From NCBI GenBank assembly GCA_024642765.1, contig JAHEAM010000192.1:1-7278 (forward strand): a DNA stretch of 7,278 nt, read 5' to 3'. Below, in pieces: positions 1 to 6,223 of this stretch (positions are counted from its first letter, which is position 1; each line of letters begins with the position of its first letter). Origin of the DNA: Planctomycetaceae bacterium (GTDB lineage Bacteria > Planctomycetota > Planctomycetia > Pirellulales > Pirellulaceae). The notes beneath the pieces were generated by a model. The model worked only from the letters and a program-made list of their open reading frames with translations. It was not told where the DNA came from and did not search any database. The translations under genes and the position numbers were made by a program.

Positions 1-3
1 GGC

Positions 4-23
4 GACCGAATCTAATTCGTGTC
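4..23 (-). terminator. Possible stem-loop after the alpha/beta hydrolase gene
   Basis: Bases 4-11 (GACCGAAT) pair with 15-23 (ATTCGTGTC), leaving one bulged base at 20 and a three-base loop. On the minus strand the hairpin begins 16 bases after the hydrolase stop codon, a sensible place for a transcription terminator. The window ends before any T-run could be seen, so function is a guess. The stem may be chance. Confidence 0.25.
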
Positions 24-39
24 CAAGGCGTCGGTCCAG

Positions 40-1005
40 TCAACGACCTGAAAAGGGCCCGCCGCCCTTTTCACCTGGGGCCGCTGCGTCCAGATAACCC
101 AGCGAAACCAGGAAATTGTCCAAGTCGACGATGGTTTTTTCGTAGTTAGTGTTTTTTCCGCGGCCGTAATTAAAAAAACCGTGTGACTCGCCTTCGAAGC
201 CAATCAGTTGGCATTGGTTTCCTTCGTTCTGCATCGCTTCGGCAAATGCTTCGACCGTCCAGTAGGGAACCGTCGAGTCCGCTTTGCCATGAAAGATTAG
301 GGTTGGAGGTACGCCGTGCGCGACGTGATCGAAAGGTGAAATTGATTTCGGATCGGCACCAAGCCGTTCTTTCAATACGGCTTGTTTTGCAAATTCATTT
401 CCCGGTTTTCCGTCTATTGGGCAAAGTGCAACGACAGGATTAAATAAAACCATCGCATTGGGTGCGCTGCTAATTTCTGAATTCTCGTCGGGTTCATCGA
501 GTGTCTTGATCAAGCCAGTGCATGCCGCCACATGCCCACCTGCCGATCCACCACTTACTACCACACGGTTAGCATCAATCCCCAAACGCTTCGCATTCTC
601 ACGAACCCAACGAACGGCGGATTTTCCATCACTGACACAATGTTTCGCTTTCGTCTGCTGGCGAGACGAGACTCGGTAGTCAACGGTCATGGCAACCATG
701 CCCCGCGACGCAAGGTATTTGCAATGTTCAGTGAATTGGGACGGCTGCCCACTACTCCAGCCACCACCGAAAAAGAAAATAATCGCCGGACGTTGGTCGC
801 TTGGCTTGTGGTCTTCGGGAAAGAATATGTAGGTGTTGAGTTTTACCGGCTTTCCTTTGGCGTCCATTGTCGTTTTATAAACTTCGACCCTTGCGCCCGT
901 GTTGCGCAATGCGATTTCGATTCCGGGTTCCTGAGCATAGCTGCCAACCGCCGCGAAAGTTGCAAGTAAGTACACGTAGGCAGCTAAACAGTTAAAATGT
1001 TTCAT
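40..1005 (-). CDS. Secreted alpha/beta hydrolase (esterase/lipase, BD-FAE-like)
   Basis: 321 residues from the ATG at 1003-1005. The frame is open further to a TTG at 1056, but the ATG has AAAGGA eight bases upstream and opens directly on a signal peptide (MKHFNCLAAYVYLLATFAAVGSYA, likely cut near residue 24 before QEPG), so it is preferred. The mature part is one alpha/beta hydrolase domain. FFFGGGW (about 77-83) is the oxyanion segment, with Phe where many relatives have the His of HGGG. GGSAGG carries the nucleophile (Ser154), HGKADSTVP gives the acid (Asp243) and GESHGFF the catalytic His (about 275). Family members hydrolyse carboxylic esters, often acetyl or feruloyl groups on plant polysaccharides; the substrate here cannot be read. 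The protein is probably periplasmic or surface-exposed. A short Gly/Pro tail (GEKGGGPFSGR) follows the fold. It lies downstream of, and on the same strand as, the SASA/transglutaminase pair, but 426 bases of debris separate them, so it probably has its own promoter. Confidence 0.9.
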   Translation of the reverse strand: MKHFNCLAAYVYLLATFAAVGSYAQEPGIEIALRNTGARVEVYKTTMDAKGKPVKLNTYIFFPEDHKPSDQRPAIIFFFGGGWSSGQPSQFTEHCKYLASRGMVAMTVDYRVSSRQQTKAKHCVSDGKSAVRWVRENAKRLGIDANRVVVSGGSAGGHVAACTGLIKTLDEPDENSEISSAPNAMVLFNPVVALCPIDGKPGNEFAKQAVLKERLGADPKSISPFDHVAHGVPPTLIFHGKADSTVPYWTVEAFAEAMQNEGNQCQLIGFEGESHGFFNYGRGKNTNYEKTIVDLDNFLVSLGYLDAAAPGEKGGGPFSGR

Positions 1006-1013
1006 GATTTGAG

Positions 1014-1019
1014 TCCTTT
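1014..1019 (-). promoter_or_regulatory. Ribosome binding site deciding the hydrolase start
   Basis: The minus strand reads AAAGGA eight bases before the ATG at 1005. It favours this ATG, which begins the signal peptide, over the in-frame TTG at 1056, which has no such site. The site lies just at the edge of the glycoside hydrolase remnant on the opposite strand. Confidence 0.6.
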
Positions 1020-1260
1020 TTTTGCCCGGTATTGCCTCGAATTCGATGTACCTCAAGTCGCCGAAGGGCAGTCGAGCAAACTATTTGGCATGGCCGTTGA
1101 AACGAAGGCTTAGGTATGGCTAAACAGTCAATTCGTTGGTCACGGACCCTACCTAGGAAGCTATATTCGCCCATCACCAATTGATACTCATGTGACCGAC
1201 GCGTTAAAGCCGGGACAAAACAATACTGTTGTCATTCGTGTGCATACTAAGACTCGACTC
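1018..1260 (+). pseudogene. Remnant of a GH2-like sugar-binding domain (glycoside hydrolase)
   Basis: Reading frame 1 of the plus strand gives, in order, ARYCLEFDVPQVAEGQ (1024-1071), KLFGMAVETKA (1078-1110), a TAG stop (1111-1113), VWLNSQFVGHGPYLGSYIR (1114-1170) and ALKPGQNNTVVIRVHT (1201-1248). This is the pattern of the jelly-roll sugar-binding domain of GH2-type glycosidases: a 'Y...F.vP' strand, a 'F.gv...a.VWLNg..vG' strand, and a 'DvT..LkPG.NtvvVRV' strand. The TAG sits where relatives usually have Glu in 'AEVWLNG', so one G-to-T change explains it. No start codon, signal peptide or catalytic domain is nearby, and similarity stops at about 1260. It is therefore a scrap of a larger gene. 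A chance frame is unlikely because three motifs occur in the right order and spacing. The exact GH family is not certain. It lies antisense to all neighbouring intact genes. Confidence 0.7.
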
Positions 1261-1310
1261 AAGATCAAACACCGGAGGGCTTGCGCCCTGCCGCTACAAA
1301 GGTTGATCTT
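1261..1310. repeat. Nested palindrome: REP-like element or bidirectional terminator
   Basis: Outer arms AAGATCAA (1261-1268) and TTGATCTT (1303-1310) are perfect complements. Inside them CGGAGGGC (1273-1280) pairs with GCCCTGCCG (1285-1293) around a TTGC loop, with one bulged G. The whole folds into a two-tier stem-loop about 50 bases long. It begins exactly where the glycoside hydrolase similarity ends. It lies about 120 bases beyond the stop of the transglutaminase-like gene, so it could end that transcript, but neither strand has a classic T-run directly after the stem; the plus strand has AT-rich DNA a little later (about 1320-1336). A GC-rich stem with a TTGC loop also suits a dispersed palindromic repeat. 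The 121 bases from 1311 to 1431 hold nothing else recognisable. Confidence 0.6.
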
Positions 1311-1431
1311 ATTTCCCGCCAAAATTTTTATATTTTGCGTACCATACTCGTCCGCAGAGTTCTCCGCCAGCTTGGTCTAATTGTTCACGTATTTCACAGT
1401 CACGTAAAACTTGGGTTAGCGGGTCTTTTTG

Positions 1432-3537
1432 TCATTTCGCCGGAGTTAGCGTGAAGTCCTTGATGGTCACGCCGCGGCTTCCGTCTTCGAGCGAGAAATG
1501 AATAGTATTCTTGCCGTTGTTCAGGGAGACCTCGATTGGTTCGGTTTGTTGCCACTGGCCGAGGGTATAGGGCACAGGAATTTCAACGGGCGATTTGGAG
1601 TCATTGATTGCAATCCGAAACTTCTGAAATTCTTGCACCGTCACGACATGAAAGGTCAGTACGTACTTGCCGGCTTGGGACACATCGACTGCGTATTCGG
1701 CCTTGTAACCTCCCGTGCAATGCAATTGCATGCCACCCAAGAAGCTTTTCATGGGCGAGAAGTTGCCCGACTGCTTGCCGTGGGCTACCGCTGGAATGCT
1801 GATTGAATCGTCCCGACCGACAACGACTTTCCGGTCGGCTTCCGATAGCTGCGTCTGTTCAGCCTTTACTTTTTGCTTTGGCTCGTTTGACTCAGCAAAT
1901 TCCTGCCCGAGCGGCCCTAACTCAACTGCCTTGGACGCGAGGGCGACAGTTTGGTAATGAGCCATGCCACTCCAAAAGTCGCCGGCGACGCCCTTGCGAT
2001 CGTTGAAGGCTTGTTCGCCAAGGGCGCGGCTGATCCATTGCGCCCGCAAAACTTTCAAGTAATCCTGCGCATGGACACGCGCCTGTGTTTCCAGCAAGAA
2101 ATCTGTTCCGCTACGCGGCGATTCACCTTTGTCCCACCAACTATGTCCGAATCCCGCGCCGAGATTCACAACCCAACCTTTCGGAGTCCAATGACTCAAT
2201 GCGGCATGTTTGTGCTGTGTCACACCCCAAGTTGGGATACCGAAACACTTCAGGATAAATCGTCCAAAGAAAGCACGCCGACCACAAACGCCTCCATCCT
2301 TGATTATATTTTGATAGTTATGTAACGAAGGGAGATCACATTTTACGTTTTGTGACCCATATTGGACTTCGGTCCTGACGGTTCCCGAATAGCGCCAGCC
2401 ATAGTCCGGGTTGTAGATATGATCTGGCCGGTAGTTGCGGAGCATCTCGCGACCCCAGGCCAACATCTCATCCGGCGCATCGCAGTCGACAACCATCCGG
2501 TATTCCCAAGCGGAAAAGTCCGTGAAGGCTGAGTCCAACTCGCCGTTGAGATAGGCGTTTTCGTAATGCAGATATCTTTTCACCGGATCCACGATCTCGG
2601 GAGCATTGGCCACGGTCTGGGGATTGCTTTGCTTCACCGGCACTGCATGCTCGAGGCAGACACCTAACGCCAGTCGTTGAAAAAGACCGTCGCCCGCTTT
2701 TGGACTCGCCTTCTGGATCGCCATGTAAATCTCCATCGCCCGGTCGTATTTGCCGGCATTGGCGCCACCCGCGATGAGCATCTGCTTCATTAAGGTGTCG
2801 TCACCCAGGAGCTGCTCCACTAGGGCCTCCTGCTCCTTGCCCTGCTGTGAAAACTCGGCAACGCCGCGTGGCGTCGTTTGCGTCAGCACGGCGCACTTGA
2901 CGAGCTTTGCGTCCATTTTGTCGCTGGCCAGTACAGGCTCCAGCTCGGCCAAGAGACTGTTGGCTGCCATTAACTCGTCAGCTTTCGCTTGAGCCAGTCG
3001 CTCTTGAGCCGCTTGATTTGCCTGGGCCAATTTCGGTTCGTCGAGCTTGGCTTTGTCCAACAATGCCTGACGCTCTTTGAGTGCTTTGATCCCGTCTTCC
3101 TTGTTCGTCTGCCACTTTAACAATTCTGTGTTTGCGGCGTCGCGTTCGTACTCCGTGGTTGCCTTCACCAAAGCCGCTTCCGCTTGGGCAATGCCCTTTT
3201 CGGCACCGCCAATCCATTTGCCCTTGGCGTGATCCACAAGAGCTTTGGCCTTTTGGATATTGTCAAGGGCCTGCTGCGCCGCATTTGCTTCGAGCTGTGC
3301 GGCCTTGACCGCTTGAGCCGACTTCTGGAGGGAGATCATCTTTTGCTTCTGCACTTTTGGCAGCGACCTGGCGATGTCTGCCGTCAGTGACTGAAGCTGA
3401 TCGGTATAGCGAACGAACAATTTCTCGCCCGCTAATGACAACGGGGTTGCCGAAACCGATTGCTGCGCCACCAGCGAGTTGGCTAGCCCCACGATGATGG
3501 CAGCGGACACAAATCCAAAAACCAAAAAATTCTTCAT
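1432..3537 (-). CDS. Secreted coiled-coil / transglutaminase-like / beta-sandwich protein
   Basis: 701 residues, ATG at 3535-3537, with AAAGGA eleven bases upstream in the 24-base gap after the SASA gene. Residues 1-24 form a signal peptide (cut near LVA-QQ). Residues about 45-200 are rich in Ala, Gln, Lys and Glu with heptad-like spacing, a probable long coiled coil. Residues about 205-300 look helical. Residues about 320-500 carry a transglutaminase-like core: GGVCGRRAFF gives the Cys (418), CFGIPTWGV (431-439) is the usual 'GIP.R' strand, KHAALSHW the His (444 or 449), and KGWVVNLG ends the core. The usual third residue, Asp, falls at about 458-459, where Asn-Leu is seen, so activity is uncertain. 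Residues about 575-701 resemble a carbohydrate-binding beta-sandwich: an 'A.Y.vdv..aGkY.LtF' strand, then an 'NtI.F......G.tIKDFTL' end. It is probably periplasmic or surface-attached. Peptide cleavage, cross-linking or simple binding are all possible; no substrate can be named. Confidence 0.85.
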   Translation of the reverse strand: MKNFLVFGFVSAAIIVGLANSLVAQQSVSATPLSLAGEKLFVRYTDQLQSLTADIARSLPKVQKQKMISLQKSAQAVKAAQLEANAAQQALDNIQKAKALVDHAKGKWIGGAEKGIAQAEAALVKATTEYERDAANTELLKWQTNKEDGIKALKERQALLDKAKLDEPKLAQANQAAQERLAQAKADELMAANSLLAELEPVLASDKMDAKLVKCAVLTQTTPRGVAEFSQQGKEQEALVEQLLGDDTLMKQMLIAGGANAGKYDRAMEIYMAIQKASPKAGDGLFQRLALGVCLEHAVPVKQSNPQTVANAPEIVDPVKRYLHYENAYLNGELDSAFTDFSAWEYRMVVDCDAPDEMLAWGREMLRNYRPDHIYNPDYGWRYSGTVRTEVQYGSQNVKCDLPSLHNYQNIIKDGGVCGRRAFFGRFILKCFGIPTWGVTQHKHAALSHWTPKGWVVNLGAGFGHSWWDKGESPRSGTDFLLETQARVHAQDYLKVLRAQWISRALGEQAFNDRKGVAGDFWSGMAHYQTVALASKAVELGPLGQEFAESNEPKQKVKAEQTQLSEADRKVVVGRDDSISIPAVAHGKQSGNFSPMKSFLGGMQLHCTGGYKAEYAVDVSQAGKYVLTFHVVTVQEFQKFRIAINDSKSPVEIPVPYTLGQWQQTEPIEVSLNNGKNTIHFSLEDGSRGVTIKDFTLTPAK

Positions 3538-3561
3538 GCGGACGAATTTCCTTTTGTGTTG

Positions 3562-4671
3562 TTACTGATTTTTTTTGCTCAGCAACTCAACCATTGCGTT
3601 ACCCATCGCCTCACCAACATTCATGTAGGTCTCGGCGTTTCCGTTGTAGTGGCCATTGGAGGCACCTCCCATCGATAGCGGATGGCTATAAACGGTGGCT
3701 ACGTTGCCTTTAAACTGCGGGTACTTGCCCGCTTCGCCGTCGACTGCAAGTTGAGCGTTAAGAATCAACCCGTCATTACCGTCGGCAACTCCCTTCTCGG
3801 ATTGACCGAGTGTGGCACAGACGAACTTCGCGTTCGGTGCGTCAAAATCTTTACGCAGCTGTTCGATTAAATTAACTAGATTTTGCTCATAATGGCTGGC
3901 CAACCCCGCGTCGTAACGGTCTTTGTCACCCTGCCAAAAAAAGAAACCCGCAATCTCATAGCCGTTGGCGCCCGGGTAATAGTTGTCAAGTTCCGCAAGT
4001 ACCGTCTTTGCATTGGCGATATCGCCATCGTATTGCATGCCAGCGTACCAAGTGATCGGTGTCGGCTCCGTTCCCTTTTCCCATTTCATTGGCGACTGCT
4101 TGTAGCCTGCATATTGGAATGTTTTGAGCTCTCCCGTTTTGTCTTTTTCTTCAAATTCGTAGCCCTTGCTTCCGGGAGGGAGAAGATCCCAACCCAGTGA
4201 GCGATTCCCGATGCAACTTTTGAGGATAAGGACCGGGGCATCAATGGCATTGCCAACGGGATGCCCGATACCGTATTCCGGCCCCATAGTATTGCCTTTG
4301 ACTGTCATCCATTCGTTGTTGAATTTCTTCATGCCGCCTGTGCCGCTGCCCATGACGCGTGCATTGCGGACATCTTTGCGCTCGGTCCAGTTGCCAGAGT
4401 CATCGACGAGGTAGGTGTACTTACCTTTTTCCTTCACTGCGTGTTCCAGTGAGCCATCCTTGTCCACGGGACCGATCTTGCCGGCACCCACCATGTTGGA
4501 CTGTCCCAGCAGTATGAATACTTGGACAGGTTTGGACATATCCGCTGACTTGCCGTCGGGGTCGGGTAACTGTTGTTGTTGAAGTGCAGCAGCAAAAGAT
4601 TCTCCACGCAGCAACAACAGCGTTAGTACAAAAAGCTGGCAGGTAAAAACGAATCGGCTAAAGAGTTTCAT
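3562..4671 (-). CDS. Secreted SASA-family carbohydrate esterase (sialate O-acetylesterase-like)
   Basis: 369 residues from the ATG at 4669-4671. A TTG at 4713 is in frame, but the ATG has GGAG seven bases upstream and starts the signal peptide (MKLFSRFVFTCQLFVLTLLLL, cut near residue 28). Next comes a Gln-rich linker, then the SGNH-hydrolase core of the SASA family. VFILLGQSNMVG contains the nucleophile (Ser58), FFFWQGDKD (about 243-251) is the conserved 'WQG..D' block, and HYNGNAETYMNVGEAM near the end holds the likely catalytic His (341). Relatives remove acetyl groups from xylan, pectin or sialic acid; the family name does not imply sialic acid here. It is probably periplasmic. The transglutaminase-like gene follows after 24 bases on the same strand, so the two are very likely co-transcribed with this gene first. 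No clear promoter was found upstream: TACAAT (minus strand, 4700-4705) resembles a -10 box but lacks a good -35 partner. Confidence 0.92.
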   Translation of the reverse strand: MKLFSRFVFTCQLFVLTLLLLRGESFAAALQQQQLPDPDGKSADMSKPVQVFILLGQSNMVGAGKIGPVDKDGSLEHAVKEKGKYTYLVDDSGNWTERKDVRNARVMGSGTGGMKKFNNEWMTVKGNTMGPEYGIGHPVGNAIDAPVLILKSCIGNRSLGWDLLPPGSKGYEFEEKDKTGELKTFQYAGYKQSPMKWEKGTEPTPITWYAGMQYDGDIANAKTVLAELDNYYPGANGYEIAGFFFWQGDKDRYDAGLASHYEQNLVNLIEQLRKDFDAPNAKFVCATLGQSEKGVADGNDGLILNAQLAVDGEAGKYPQFKGNVATVYSHPLSMGGASNGHYNGNAETYMNVGEAMGNAMVELLSKKNQ

Positions 4672-4678
4672 ATTGGTG

Positions 4679-4682
4679 CTCC
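4679..4682 (-). promoter_or_regulatory. Ribosome binding site deciding the SASA esterase start
   Basis: The minus strand reads GGAG seven bases before the ATG at 4671. Together with the signal peptide beginning right there, it favours the 369-residue form over an upstream TTG start at 4713. Confidence 0.55.
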
Positions 4683-4765
4683 AGTTCAGTTTTTGTTGTA
4701 TTGTAAATTCCAAGTGGATCCTCAGCTAAAGGACTGTCCCGAAAATTTCTTGCTCGTAGAGATTG

Positions 4766-4785
4766 GCTTCCGTCTGACGGCAAGC
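4766..4785. repeat. Short hairpin upstream of the SASA esterase gene
   Basis: GCTTCCGT (4766-4773) pairs with ACGGCAAGC (4777-4785), with one bulged C and a CTG loop. It lies 95-114 bases upstream of the esterase ATG, so it could be in the 5' leader or near the promoter. No T-run follows on either strand, so it is not a normal terminator. It may be chance. Confidence 0.35.
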
Positions 4786-5228
4786 GGTGATACGACTCAG
4801 GGATTCTCTTTAGGGTCAACTTCTCAACTTAGCCCGTGTTTTTGGTCAACAGCGGGCTCTTACTATGTGATCTCATTCTACCAAGTCAAATTGAGCGGTG
4901 CCTACCATCAAACTGCCGTCAAAAAAAATACGTGCCTAATGTTGATGCGAATCCCGAACTGAGTCAGCGGAAAACGAGCCCGTAGAGCATTACGATTCCC
5001 ATTTTTTGGGACAAAGTAAAGTCCATTGCATTGATAGTCTGGCTGATTCGCCAATCGTCGTGAAGCTTCAATGCGAGCGGATCTTCCATCAGGAACTTGT
5101 TCTGATTGCCAGTAAATGGTTCGATTGCGTTGCCGTTCGATTCAGATTCGGTTCTCGGGAACCCTTAAAAAAATGGCGTTGCATAAACAACACCGCGGAT
5201 CGGACGAGATGAAAAAACTATTCCAAAA

Positions 5229-5355
5229 AGTCGCCGAAGATCGTAAAATTCAACATGTGTGCGATCGAGGGCCGGGAGAATCTCTGAACCGAAACTCCCC
5301 GATTCTGGGCTTAGACGAGAACTCCTCGATTGACACATGTGCGGTCGGAGCGACT
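5229..5355. repeat. Large imperfect inverted repeat (structured element)
   Basis: The left arm, CAACATGTGTGCGATCGAG (5251-5269), pairs with the right arm, CTCGATTGACACATGTG (5325-5341), with two single-base bulges and one G-T pair. Further out AGTCGC (5229-5234) pairs with GCGACT (5350-5355). Inside, GCC (5271-5273) plus AGAATC (5277-5282) pair with GATTCT (5301-5306) plus GGC (5308-5310). The whole is a 127-base, three-tier stem. It could be a structured RNA, a palindromic mobile remnant or a decayed element. No target duplication, transposase or promoter was recognised. Confidence 0.5.
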
Positions 5356-5359
5356 CACA

Positions 5360-5390
5360 TTCTTGAGACGGCAGTTCTGCCGTTGAAGAA
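5360..5390. repeat. Compact stem-loop next to the large inverted repeat
   Basis: TTCTT (5360-5364) pairs with AAGAA (5386-5390), and ACGGCA (5368-5373) pairs with TGCCGT (5378-5383) around a GTTC loop, with a small internal loop between the two tiers. It starts five bases after the larger inverted repeat. No T-run follows on either strand, so it is not an ordinary intrinsic terminator. Confidence 0.5.
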
Positions 5391-5406
5391 CCTCGTGGGC
5401 GCTCTT

Positions 5407-5488
5407 GGCCAACTTGTGACGTTTGACCACAAAACTCCATTCAAGTTCACTGGTAAGATTGAAAGAGGTATCGACCAAAATCAGATAA
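5407..5488 (+). pseudogene. Possible C-terminal scrap of a sulfatase
   Basis: Frame 1 reads GQLVTFDHKTPFKFTGKIER (5407-5466). Arylsulfatases of planctomycetes commonly end in a segment like 'G.PV..DY..PFKFTGkIekVtI.L'. If one extra base (5467) is skipped, the frame continues as VSTKIR and then TAA (5486-5488), much like such a C-terminus. This is a short, weak match recalled from family knowledge. It would lie upstream of the better sulfatase fragment at 6199, out of normal order, so it would be a separate piece or a rearrangement. Confidence 0.35.
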
Positions 5489-5542
5489 TCGTCTGGTTGG
5501 CTCTGGTTGTTTGCCCAAGAATGTGGCGTCAGTCAGTGATGC

Positions 5543-5570
5543 TTGATGGCGATTCGCAACTCAAAATGAT
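5543..5570 (+). promoter_or_regulatory. Weak promoter candidate for the DUF502 gene
   Basis: TTGATG (5543-5548) and AATGAT (5565-5570) are 16 bases apart, each matching four of six consensus bases for a housekeeping -35/-10 pair. The -10 would lie 35 bases before the DUF502 start. Promoter consensus in planctomycetes is poorly known to me, so this is only a pointer. Confidence 0.2.
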
Positions 5571-5605
5571 TCGGATTTTAATTTTACGTTGAACGACGAG
5601 GTCAA

Positions 5606-6223
5606 ATGTTGATTTCCAGATTTGCGTCCTTTCTGAAAACTACGGCGATTGGTGGATTATTGTTCCTGCTTCCGATCGTCGTGATTGGAGCATTGTTGGG
5701 TTACCTTTACAAAATTATTGCCTCCTTCTATGAACCACTTAAAAAGTTTATTCCCGTAGATACCGCTGTGGGAATTGCTGGACTTTTTCTACTCGCCGTG
5801 GCGGTTGTGACTGTCCTCTGTTTTTTTTGCGGGCTATTGACCCGTCGAGCCTTTGCTCGAAAATTCACGCAAACAATCGAAAGGCAATTGGTCACGGTGT
5901 TTCCGAAGTATGCCATTTACAAAGACCTCTTGGCAGGCAACATCGGAGGGGCCGAAAATCGCCCTACTCTGGTCCCGGTGACTGTCGAGCTGAATGACTT
6001 AACTCGTATTGCTTTCGAAACGGAGCGATTGGTGGATGGTCGAGTGGTTGTCTACCTGCCAGGTGCACCCGACACATGGGCCGGCTCGGTGGCCCTTGTT
6101 TCGCCGGATCAGGTTACATCGCTCAACGTTCCGTTGTCGGAAGTTGTGGGCATCTTTGAAAAACTCGGGCGAGAATGTGCTCCACTCTTTGCGAAGGAGA
6201 CCTCAAGGACAATACGATCGTGA
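5606..6223 (+). CDS. DUF502 family inner-membrane protein
   Basis: 205 residues, ATG at 5606 with GAGG four bases upstream (a slightly short spacing). Two membrane helices are clear, residues about 14-37 and 54-78, separated by a short loop with prolines (FYEPLKKFIPVD). The soluble part keeps the DUF502 layout: a 'FPKYAIYKDLL' segment just after helix 2 (about 99-109), beta-strand-rich 'TLVPVTVEL', then VVYLPGAPDTWAG (148-160) and NVPLSEVVGIFEKLG (174-188), matching the usual 'vfvPgaP.p.sG' and 'S.eea...i.sGG' ends. Its molecular role is not established. The last residues (about 199-205) are read from DNA that in another frame encodes sulfatase, so the natural tail may have been lost. No partner gene is adjacent; it converges on the outer-membrane protein gene. 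Confidence 0.85.
   Translation: MLISRFASFLKTTAIGGLLFLLPIVVIGALLGYLYKIIASFYEPLKKFIPVDTAVGIAGLFLLAVAVVTVLCFFCGLLTRRAFARKFTQTIERQLVTVFPKYAIYKDLLAGNIGGAENRPTLVPVTVELNDLTRIAFETERLVDGRVVVYLPGAPDTWAGSVALVSPDQVTSLNVPLSEVVGIFEKLGRECAPLFAKETSRTIRS

Larger units (their letters stand above)
4672..5605. other. Long intergenic region with repeats but no convincing gene
   Basis: About 930 bases between the divergent SASA esterase and DUF502 genes. Open frames exist on both strands (for example plus 5116-5592 and minus 5165-5440), but their products are rich in Cys, Ser, Arg and Trp, lack ribosome binding sites and match no family I know. The region instead holds stem-loops at 4766-4785, 5229-5355 and 5360-5390. 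Weaker repeats include GGTCAAC twice (4814-4820, 4844-4850), TCAACTT twice (4816-4822, 4824-4830), and AGCCCG/CGGGCT arms (4831-4836, 4853-4858). There is also a possible sulfatase scrap (5407-5488). Both flanking genes must draw their promoters from it. Confidence 0.7.

Noticed and set aside
96..98. Phe in place of His in the hydrolase oxyanion motif (protein FFFGGGW, encoded near 757-777), first thought unusual
   Set aside because: An FFFGGGW form is, to my knowledge, common among planctomycete members of this family, so it is not a sign of lost activity.
532..969. 145-residue frame opposite the alpha/beta hydrolase
   Set aside because: Antisense shadow of a gene whose catalytic motifs are clear on the minus strand.
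1192..1380. 62-residue plus-strand frame starting at GTG
   Set aside because: Its first part is the end of the glycoside hydrolase remnant and the rest runs through the palindrome; it is not a gene in itself.
4693..4962. 89-residue plus-strand open frame starting at TTG
   Set aside because: No ATG or ribosome binding site, no recognised family, and it overlaps the esterase leader region.
5165..5440. 91-residue minus-strand open frame
   Set aside because: The product is dominated by Ser, Arg, Pro and Glu with no family features, and it crosses the large inverted repeat. It looks like non-coding DNA.
5116..5592. 158-residue plus-strand open frame just before DUF502
   Set aside because: No ribosome binding site, no recognisable domain and an uneven composition. 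It runs through strong inverted repeats and a possible sulfatase scrap, so it is more likely chance openness.
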